DNA of 64,000 bases. Source: Cristatella mucedo (taxonomy: Eukaryota; Bryozoa; Phylactolaemata; Cristatellidae). Positions 43,701 through 54,335 of the stretch are shown in pieces; within the stretch, counting starts at the first letter, position 1, and every line of letters starts with the position of its first letter. The stretch is taken from the NCBI GenBank assembly GCA_009760855.2, contig WPIO01000005.1:8528001-8592000 (forward strand), read 5' to 3'. The notes beneath the pieces were generated by a model that was not told the origin of the DNA, ran no database searches, and worked only from the letters and a program-made list of their open reading frames with translations. The position numbers and the translations under genes were made by a program.

Positions 43701-46700
43701 CGTGAAAAGAACCGGACCTAGCACTGAGCCCCGAGGTACTCCATATTTCAGAGGTACTTCAGATGATCTTTGTCCATTCACGTCAATACTCTGGAGTCTC
43801 CCACTGAGATAGGACCTGAACCACTGCAGAGCAGTGCCAGTGATGCTCATGCGAGATGAGAGGCGCTCTAGAAGAACTTTGTGATCGATGGTATCAAAAG
43901 CTGCCGAAAGATCAAGCAAAACAAGCAGAGACACTCTACCCATGTCTGCATTCCTAAGTAGGTCGTTGTATACCCGAAGCAATGCTGACTCTGTGGAGTG
44001 ATTAGCTCTAAAGCCAGACTGGAACTTACTAGCAAGGTGTGAGGTTTCGATATACGAGTTCAGCTGGTCTGCCACGACCCGTTCGAGTGTCTTTAATAGG
44101 AATGGTAAAAGGGAAACTGGGCGGTAGTTGCACAAGTTCTCTTGGTCAAGTGTAGTTTTCTTGAGAAGTGGCCTGACTACAGCTTTTTTGAAAGGTGCTG
44201 GGACATGACCTGAGGCTAATGACATATTAATTATGTTAGCTATGCATGGCAGCAGCAGATCAATGCAACATAGGAGCAGGACAGTGGGAATAGGGTCCAG
44301 AGGACATGTTGTCTTCTTTGATTGAGAGACGAACTTTAGGACTAGATCACTAGTGACCTGCTTAAATGCAGACATTGAGGTGCAGCCAGGAACCGAGGAA
44401 CAGCATTCTAGTGGGGAGGTCGTCATCGCAGGGATGGATGGACTACAATGACAGGTAGAAGAGTAAGCGATGTAAATTTCACAAGGGGTTTCAGCCCACC
44501 AAGGTCGTAGCCTAACTGAGTGAGCCCTGAAATCCGTGTGAATAAAAGTATTTTCACTGTACCTCTAGATAAAGATGTTTTGGAATCGCTAGCTTTAGGC
44601 AAAACAATCGGAAGGTATCCGAAAGTGACTTCCCTTTCCCCTTGCAGGTACAAGCTTTAGGCGCTACTAATCTGGCCCTCTATCGCTTTCTAATGCAAAT
44701 TATCTCTGTGATATCGCAGCAATTATAATGTAATGCATGTTCTTGTGCAAGGCAAGCCTGGGGAATAATTTACTACTTATTAAGGGCTTAATCTCAAACG
44801 TCTAGCATTTCTTGCTGAAGGTGCACTAAAGGTATGTGTATGCATCGGCTTATTTCTCAAAGGCTCTCATGAGTTATACATGTGCTTAGATCGTGGCAAG
44901 TTCATTACACGTTGCAATTTTGCCACATATCAATACAGCGACGTCAGGGCACGTTCTTACCTGCTGACGTAAAGCTTGCGGTAAATATTCGTGGGTCTGC
45001 CACTCCAGCAGTTTGTTTTATCTTTATTTTTGCAACAGATCCAAGGAGAATTTCATGAGGAACATATTGACCGCATAACCTATGGAAGCAAAAACTGAAC
45101 AAATATCGCAAAGGCTGAGGCTTAAAATATCTGCTTCGTCGATGTACTCTGATAACTTGCTTCAGACATAATGTGATTTCAATTGGACCCTTACGTAATT
45201 GAAAATTCTGAAGAAGTGATCGGCGGATTTTCTGAATTAAATAGTAGCTCCACACTCTGTGACAGTGAGCATGTGGAGTTGCTGATGTTGTCTAAATTAA
45301 GCAGAACGCTCCTACCGTCCAAGGCTGTGAAAGTCCACACACATTCAAACGGCGTGAAGTATCCACTGACGAATGAAGGTGAACTCAGATTGCCATTGCC
45401 GCTGAGATTTTTGGTGCAGTCTGCAAAAGCCAAACGCAGGCTCGCCAACTGTGACTCTGAATTAAAATTTGGATTCCTCGTCAGAAAGAAAAATGTTCCA
45501 TTTAAGACGCTCAAATGGAGCGTTACCACCATATGGCAGTTAGACGTTGGAATAGAGCCTGTAAATTATTAGGCAATGATGCAAAATTGGTACATCAGGT
45601 GCTATTGTAAAATTTTGATGCCTTACAGAATTACAGATGAATGCACAGCAGCCCAGGATTACAAAACAAGCAAATGACTTGCAAATGAAGTGCAGTAAGT
45701 TTATCATAGTTCAATAAAGACGTTGAAATAGTAATGGTAATTCAAACATTAATAATAAATTTGGTAAGAACTTAATGATATAAATCTCCATAAAGGCAAC
45801 TTGAATGCAATTAAAAGGAAGCAATCCCCCACTTTATAGATTTTGAGTTTAGCTGCTGACTTTAAACTTATGTTAACTTAACAAACAGCCAGGAAAAGCA
45901 AAGGCAAATAAGCATAGTATTCTTGTATATAATTGCATTTAATTGCGAATTAATATATGACCAGTTTGTAAGGTGCAAGTCTGACTAAAGTGGCTCTCTT
46001 GGAGCAAGGGTGCGCCCTGCCTATCAGTGTCATAGCATCTACAGGAGTGCAGACTACTGGGTAGCTTGAGGCGGCGTGACGTAATTTTGAGTCTGCTGTA
46101 ATTCCAGCTGGCCACTAAAGTGGACTAGTCAGTAGTATGCAAGGGCTGGATCTGTACCCTCACGCCTCAGAGCAGCTCGGATATAGAAATGCAAACGTTA
46201 AAGACGACGAAAGTCTAAAGTTGATATATGTATGCTCTTTCTTGCTGCTTCGCTCTACTACTGTTGGCATGACCATGTATTGATGCTGCGTCTGCTGTAA
46301 CCAACTGTGACAGCCCTCCGCACGACCTGTCGTCGGGCTGGGTAGTGCGACCGAGCAACAAGTCTGCTGGCTCCAACACCAAAACCTTTATTCAATGTAA
46401 CGCCAGCCCAGCCCAGTCTACACACACTAGACGGCTGCCAGTATCGAGGGATCTCTCCCTCCCCTCCTATTGTACTCCTCAGGCAACCCTATATTCCATG
46501 CATGCATTGTTTTTCCCACTGTCGGGCCATTGTTGGTTCCGAACCTGCCCGACAGCTGGCGGCAGTTTGTGGTAGATTGATGTACCCACAGTTGCCGCCA
46601 AGGCATGGATTTGGGCAGGACTGCCGAGTCATCGTCTGCCCATCCACCGGTCGTGAGCTTTCGGCTGCATAGGCAGTCTGACAGCCCTCCCGAGGTCTCC

Positions 46701-49700
46701 GCCCAGTGCTCGCAGGCTGCAAGCGTCTTGTTCTTCCACACCAACCCTGCTTACAGGCGCCATCTTCACTTGCATTGTTTGACGTGGGCGATGTCTAGCA
46801 AACTCAGTGAGCAACGTGACCACAACAAAAGAATTCCGTGCAGGAGTCGCTGCAGTGAGTTGGCACCCGTAAGTACAGCTTCAGTACTAGCTGCAGGATG
46901 CCATAGCATAACTGGAGCATGTACTGTCATGTTTGATGACATTCTAGAAGCATGGTGATGGCAATAATATGAGTCAATCCACACTAGTTTGGCTATCCAC
47001 ACTAGTTAGTCGAAATATTTAACAGCTGGTATATCCAAGAAAAATAAAGCATCGACCTTGCCAGACGCATCACAAGTTTTACCTGTTGAAAGAAATGTTA
47101 TAAGTATGACATCTCCGGCTGTCCAGCAGTTTCCGGGCAGCAGCATCACTCCGATGTCGTCTTCTCCAAAGATTGTTGTCGATTGGTTGAGAGAGCTTAT
47201 ACTGAAAAATGCAAGAAATTCTTTTGCCTGTATTTCTTATCTATGAGCGTTCTAAGAGGGCATTAATAGCTTCTATTAACTCAACTGCTGTAAATAGACT
47301 ATAATTTATTTAATAGGCATTACGTTGGAGAAAATATTGAAGAGCCTATTCTTTTTTGAAAGGCTGAAAGGTGCCTGTAAATTTTTTTCAGTTTTTCAAC
47401 AGGTTCAGGCTATTTAAGGGGGATGATAACTTCACTGAAGAAAATTCAGTACAGAGGAGGTTTATTGAAGTCCCATCTGCAAAATAGGGCTTTCATATCT
47501 TCCAAACAGTAGTTAGAGTTCAAATAATCGTGAAGTAATAAGTTAAATTATAATGATAACTAACTAAAAAAATTAATTTCTAAACCGTTATTTTTGCAAT
47601 TTTCAAAGTTAAGCCAGTTTCTCGTGATGAAAAGCCTTCATCAATGGAGAATGATATCTGCGATTACCCCCACGAATTATTTTACTTTGGTAAAATGTTT
47701 AACACAATAGCCTATACCAGGCAGAAGTGACTATTGATGTTACAGTCGCAATCCAGGCGTACAGAACCTACGATTACTGAATCCAGCCATTGCAAAGCAT
47801 TGGCCAAGGGAAACGAGGGTGGCAATCTCTTGCACGTGCGCTTGCAAGTGAGATGCAAGTAAGCTACCACTGGGATCAACTGGCTACTGCATAGGTAGCT
47901 CATATTGCAATAAAAAATCAACATATCTCGCCGAGTTGACTGTCTACAATAACAATACCAGCTGATTTAGCAGCATCTTTTGTATAGCGACAGAAGAGCC
48001 TTTACGGCTATCATCACTTCTTCGAGCGGCTATAAAGAATCGCTCACCTCAGGATTCGAACCCATGGCCTCACGATCGAGGTCGTGAAAAATAGCCACCT
48101 TACCAAGTGTGCCATCACGGGTCACACCTACTCTACCCGATCTTGAACATCCCCTGAGGCTCGCACTAGGTGGAGTTGGATGCTAATTAACCGAACTGAG
48201 AATGCCAGCAATTTCGGATTGCAGATAGGGCTCCATTCATGGACTACTGCTTATTCATTACAAGTGAGCCTGTTGCATCGCTTTGCTGAGTCATAGTAGA
48301 AATACAATCAAAAATCTACAGTCAAATCTGCCTACTTTCAGCTTCATAACATTGCTCAAATTCGGGCTTGTTAGATAAGGATACCACGTCCAAGTTGGTC
48401 TATGCATTCGTGACATCCCGTCTCGACTTCTGCAACTCACTGCTTACTGGCCTACCACAATGTGCGATCAGGTGATTGCAGCTGGTGCAAAACTCTGCAG
48501 CCAGGCTCGTCTGTCGTGAGCTTCGCAGTGGCAACATTACACCACTTCTCACCGACCTGCACTGGCTACCATTCAAGCAACAGATTAACTTCAAGGTTTT
48601 GTCGCTCACTTTTAGGTCACTTCATTCTTTGGCTCCATCCTATCTCTCAGATATACTCCCCCACCAGACCAAGCAGCATACCACCGCTTTTTGGAATCCA
48701 AGTCTACAAATACCTCGTACAAACCTCAAATCCTTTGGAGACCATGCATTTAGTTCGTATGCTCCCAAAGCCTGGAACTCCCTCCCGACCTGCGTCAGAA
48801 CATCCCCTGACCCTGGACAGCGTGTGAGAGCAAATGCTATCCAGATGACTGAACAGTAAAGCCGTCGCGTTGAATTGTCCACGAGCAAAGTTTTCCTTTT
48901 CAAGAAAGACTCCAATGCATTCGAGCATATGAGCCCAATGGAGGTAACCCGGGTTACCACGGTAACCCTGATGCCCACAAACTGTTACAACACTTGAATA
49001 TTGGTACGAATTATATGCAAATAGGCTGAAATGTCGGGATCATAGAGCTCTATTTATCAGCAGAAAGAGCGATTTCGGAAACAGTGACTTTATTTCGCAA
49101 GTCCACAGTGGCTGATCAGATCCAGGGCAATGATCCACGGCTCGATCGGGAAAATTGAGCAAATTTTTTCGAGAAATAGCTCAAGATTGATGGCTGATTT
49201 GGAAAACAGCTGGTTCCTTCGGGCGCCCCATAGAATTGGGTACGGACATTTTCTCCCGGACTTCCCCCACAGACTTCCCCACGGACAATCCCCCTGACAT
49301 TTCCTCCTGGGGTAACACATTCCCCAGGGGTAGGGCATTTCCTCCCCTACCGTATGGAAATGGCATGATTATCAATTGTCTTGTTTACATACCTTGTAAA
49401 AGCATCATACTTTATATAATTACATAGCATTTTAATACATTATAGTCATTAGAATTGCAGTCGCTGCAGCCCTGCTTTTCCGAAGACCACCAAGTGCAAG
49501 GTCAAAGCTCTTCCCCGCACGGCCAGCAGCAGATGCTCTCGGCAGCAGTGGATAGGGCATAGTAGTATCCTCGGCCACCGCCGCCGCACCCGCCGCTGCC
49601 CCTCATGAGTTTAGCACAGCCAACTACCGCCCGTACAAAGCTCGCCGCCGCCGCAGCCACCGCCGCTGTTGCAGTCGTTGCTTCACCAGGCGTCCCTCAT

Positions 49701-52700
49701 CGACTGCTGTCCCGGCTGCCTCTGCTGCCGCCCAAGCCGTGCTGGCCCAGCTGGCCGTGCCGTCTCATTCAGTCGTGCTATCGAGTCGCTGCTTATAGTG
49801 AGTTGTTTTATTTCAGTAGAGAGCCTGAACTTCATTTGATCATGTACATTTAGAGTCATCTCTAGCCACTTCACGCCTCGACTTTCGTAGCTTCGTTCTA
49901 TCGCGGTTTTTTCATATATCTCAGTTAAAATGTTGATCGAGATGCTTAAAGTTAAATACAGCCCGCACTTGGTTGTCTGAACCATTTACACATCCCTGCA
50001 TCACAATTACAATTAAAATTACAATTACTGTACGTATGGCTATTTATTCGAGCACCCCCACAAATCTGTAGCACAGCACCAGCCTGGCTCAACTGCTGTA
50101 ATATCCTGCTCCCAGCAGGAGCGGCTGATTGATGTCGGCTTGCCTGTCAACCCTAATGCCACTGCCAGGGCTAGTTTGTCAAGGGTAGGGCAGCACAGGT
50201 GGAAGGTCGCCGCCGTTGCGAGCCACCAGACAGTGGCTAGATTGGGGGGGGGGGTCTGTGGCACATAGAGCGATGGTGGCAGGTAGTCCGTTCATGACAG
50301 CGATTGACGAAAAGCAGAGAGTCAACGTCGGGACAATTCGGAGGACCCCACCGAATACGGTCGTATAGCGCCGTGCTCGCATTTTTTGTTTTCCGTGTGT
50401 GGTCGCGGCAAATGGATTTGCTGATGCGAACAAGAAGTAGTTCGGTGTAGTGTGTGTGGTATTCCTGCCTTCACGGTGGAAGCGGAGCCCTAGTTCTCCA
50501 GTCAGAATCTAGGCTCCGGTTCGTGCTCCTTCATCTTGTTTGGGTAGTTCCCCATAGCAGACGTTGGTAGCCTAAATGTGGAGACGTATTTCCTCAGCAA
50601 GTTGTGCTGTTGTAAGCCTGCGAGGAGTGTAAAGGATGAAACTAAGCGAGACGTGCAGCGACATTGTGTGCTTGCGAATAAAGCTCAGTAAAATCCACCT
50701 ATTCATGTGCCTCTCTTTCCAATTCACGCCGCGAACTCACAACCCCTTTTTAGCAACGGTAAGTAAGTCAGTGCCAAAAGCACTCGTCTCGTGGCGGCCT
50801 GCTTTTTGTACGTAGGCGCGTACCGAATCGTATTCGACCGTAGGCTACGCGGCTTGGTAAGTGGCAGGTTACGCCTACTCGTTCGAGCCTTCGGTGTTAC
50901 GAATCCTTCAACGTCAGGTGCAGCTTCATTGAGAGCAGTAACCTTTCTCTTCTTCGCCATGCAGTACACCTCTTCATCATCATCGAACAAATTGCAATAT
51001 TTTAATAAGTTAGTGGTTGTGTGTAAAAACAGTTGATATAATTAAATGTACGCCAATAATACGATATTTGTTACGTCTAATGTGTTTTATTATCCCTTAC
51101 TTGGTCTACTATATTGGGTAATGCGGGTGTAATGGTGACTAAAATGGTCTTATTTCATCTCCAGAGGGCGTTAATTATTGTTAAAACCGAATTAGAGGGT
51201 CGTGAACCAATTTTCTATGCTCTAGCTACGAAAATATTCGACATATAAATAAAAAATCAGACTTCGCGGAAATTCCCCTATCGTGGCAGAGTCTGACACC
51301 GATTAACCACGATAAACGAGGTACGACTGTATATATCTGTATTCTTAGTTATACATTCATCAGCATATGAGAGGAACGTCCTACCCCTGGGGGAGGGAGA
51401 AATGTCCGGGGAGGGTAATGTCCCAGGGTCCACCAGGGGAAATGTTCCGGGGGGACTTCCGGGGGGGGGGGGAAGAGAAATGTCCTACAACCTCACAGAG
51501 CTTATCCGCACGCCCGAAGCAGCCTTCTGATGTGATGCTCTTTTTTCTGCCACGAGTCTGAGCCGTATCGGATGATGCCGCCAACGGTGCGCCAATATTG
51601 TCAGGATCTTCGTCCTCGCTATCAGTGATACTACCCAGGCGAGCACTAGCACCAGGATTCCGGACCTCCTGCATAATCTTTTCAGACCAGCAGGTGGCAA
51701 TGAAGTTCCCAGGATATGTTTCCAAGAACTTGCACACCAGTTCCATTTCGTTAAGAAAATCAGTGCTAACATCTTGTATATCGTCATTATAGAAAACCAT
51801 AGTGTGCATCCTTTTATTGAGCTCTTGTGCACGTAGTTCTTCGATTCGAAGATTGCTTCGAGATGATTCTGACGGTGCTGCTCTTGAACCAGGTCTACGT
51901 CGTTTCGAATTTGGAACGCCGTGTTTTTTTAGAGCAGCTATCTGCAAAGTAAATAATTAATTGCGATTCTGCTTGCAGAAATTCGGTAGCCCGGGTTACC
52001 ACCATCGGGTTCATATGACCTTGTGATTAATTGATTGTCATGGAAAAAATATATGCATTCGGAAAATTGTCACCTTGGCTGCTCGATTGGGAAGTCACCA
52101 ACTTTAGGGGCGAGAGCGATGGTCGGAATAAAGACAACGTTGTCATCGAATTGGTCAGTAATAATGGAGGCTCACTAGCACTACCTTGATTTCGGGCGAT
52201 GAATCTTGCTCCGTTGCCGAGGCCCTTCCAAAAGCTTAGATTTTGCAACAGCATAACGGTCATGCCACGTTTGAGCAGGAGCTCATGAAACGGGGACAGG
52301 ACGGGGTGAGAGAGTTAGTCTAGTCCAGATGAATGCCAATCTCATTTTCAGAGTCAGCTATCGCAGCATTACCGCACACCAACACCACGCCCGGGATGCG
52401 TTTGGTGCATTCTTTTATTGCATCAACCACCTTATTTGTCGACCAAAGTATTCATCTTCCTGAAAGCCAACACTGATCTGAGAAGAAAGTGGAGTGGTCA
52501 GGAAACGTCCAATTAATAAGGTCAAAGGTTGAAGCATTCATGAATCGTTGTCGAGGAAGCACGATGATTCTTGGGTTTGCTTTGTCCGGAAGCTAAAGTA
52601 AGCATTCTGTTGCAGAGTTGAAATCGCCAAGAGGCATAGCTCTCAGCTCCAGCATTGACAACGCCACTTCCCTTCATGTGTACATTCTAATGAAGTCGAC

Positions 52701-54274
52701 ACACTTCCACGTTTGCCCACAATCGCGACTTTATATGGACGCACAGACAATGGCTTGCTGTGCCTTGAGTTTTCCTTGCTTGCTGATAAGAATCGGTGAA
52801 GAAAATCGCCAGAGAAGGTGGGGTTCTTGCAGCTGAATGGTTGCTCGTTAACCATGAAGTCCCACAACCCGTTTTTAAGCCTTCGTACAAATTCTTATTG
52901 GCCAGTGCCGTCTCGTCCCAAATGCTAACGACAGAGTGACGGAATAGATTTGCCTCTTCGCTCAGCGCCTCCACATTTCACGTAGAGCTTTCCCAATAAA
53001 TGTTGGGAAGTTTAAAGCAGCCTTTCACTTTTCGCCCGCCTTATAGTAAGGTAGCTGCTGTGCCGCTAGACCAAAATCGAAAGTCCAAAAGGTCGAGCAT
53101 GCTACCGCTGCAGTGAGTGACTGCTGCTGCAACGCTCCCCTTTTTACAAAGTCGATGAGAGAAAGATGCGTGCCCTAGGGTGGCTGAACCTCAAACCTAG
53201 CGCCATACCCCCGGGCTAAGACCCAGAAGTAATTCACTGGCCGGATTTTCATTGAATAAATTGCCCGCCATACGCACAGTGTGGTACTACAGTGAAAGGT
53301 CGTGCCATCCTTGGCAGTCGCTTCGACATAGCTAGCACCCACTAGTTTCTTTCTACTTGCGAGACCTAAAACTCTGGCCTGGTAGAACTATGGTCTGGTA
53401 ACTCGTAGGACTCTTGTCTGATAGGACTCGTGTACGGTATCTCATAGGACTTTGCTCCGGTAGAAATCTGGTCTGTCTGGTCTGGTAGAACTCGGCTCTG
53501 GTACTAGTCTTTTGATCCCTCCCAGCCCTCCAGATCGTCGAATTCTTATAACTTCCTTGCTGAATGGATTGATGACATCCGCACATGGTTGGAAGCAATT
53601 TATTTTAAAATAAATGGCTATAGAATCAACTTACTAGATATGGGCAAACCAAGTGTGACTCAGAATGTATAAAGGCTAAATCTCAAAGACGGCTCTGCCG
53701 GCATATCTCCTGTTGAATCTGCACGAAATCTATGTGTCTTGTTCCAAAGTGACCTTTCATTGGCCAACCGCATCAGCTCCAGAGTTAAGTCTGCTTGCTA
53801 TCAGCTACATAACAATGCTAAAATTCGGGCATGTTTAGAAAGAGATGCCACACCAAAATTGGTCAATGCATTAGGGACACCTCGCCTTCAGTTCTGTAAT
53901 TCACTGCTTGCTGGTCAACCGGCCTGTGCACTCAGGTGACTACAGCCTGTGCAAAACTCTGCAGCTAGGCATGTCTGTCGTGAGTGTCACATCTGCCTCA
54001 TCTCACTACTTAACTTAGTGACTTCAAGGTTTGGTCAATAACTTTCAGGACCCTTCATTCTTTGACTCCAGCCTACCTATCAGACCTACTATCCCACCAG
54101 GCTAGGCATCGTACTGCCAGCTTTTCGGAATCTAACTGTTCAACTATACCTCGTACAAACCTCAAATCCTTTGGATATGCCTTTAGTTGGTATGCTGCCA
54201 AGGTCTAGAACTCATTCCCGAAATGCATCGTGGCATATCCTGACTTCTCCACATTTAAAAAGAAACTAAAAACG

Positions 54275-54335
<61 letters not shown>

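Larger units (their letters stand above)
49244..51485. mobile_element. Second TIR element, 2242 bp, nested in the first
   Basis: The ends are imperfect inverted repeats of about 110 bp, very rich in C (left) or G (right), both beginning GGACATTT. The flanking target duplication is TAC (49241-49243 and 51486-51488). Setting it aside makes the host open frame continuous. A 3-bp duplication fits PIF/Harbinger or CACTA-like groups, but the terminal sequence is not one I recognise. Inside are GC-rich DNA (49480-49760), a G-run (about 50244) and one short minus frame. Confidence 0.75.
49172..51943 (-). pseudogene. Unknown protein exon carried by the outer TIR element (split by the inner element)
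   Basis: On the minus strand a good 3' splice site (ATTTACTTTGCAG) leads into a frame at 51,943. It reads ALKKHGVPNSKRRRPGS, then an LRIEELRAQELNKRM helix, a VSTDFLNEMELVCKFLETYP segment, and an acidic ITDSEDEDPD run, up to KLCEVV at 51,489. There the inner element intervenes. Beyond it (49,240) the same frame goes on as PNSMGRPKEPAVF and stops at 49,172. The composition (basic start, helical middle, acidic-Ser linker) looks like a real nuclear protein exon. The family is not recognised. It may be a captured host exon. Confidence 0.55.
48933..52010. mobile_element. TIR DNA transposon inserted in the Helitron helicase (itself hit by a second element)
   Basis: The ends are 26-bp terminal inverted repeats: GCCCAATGGAGGTAACCCGG on the left and, on the other strand, ACCCGATGGTGGTAACCCGG on the right (4 differences over 26 bp). 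They are flanked by GCATATGA (48925-48932) and TCATATGA (52011-52018), an 8-bp target duplication with one mismatch. This suggests the hAT superfamily by duplication size; no transposase is seen. Without the nested element it is only about 836 bp and mostly filled by one open frame, so it is non-autonomous. Confidence 0.8.

Noticed and set aside
44423-44653. 76-codon minus frame upstream of the intact RT frame
   Set aside because: Does not resemble LINE endonuclease; the L2-A copy is truncated here, so this is flanking intron.
46345-46958. Several overlapping frames of 64-117 codons on both strands
   Set aside because: They lie within or across the edge of the solo LTR; high GC lowers the stop frequency. 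No motif.
48040-48125. Functional tRNA gene
   Set aside because: A and B boxes are present but the acceptor stem does not pair and the anticodon loop is irregular; SINE head preferred.
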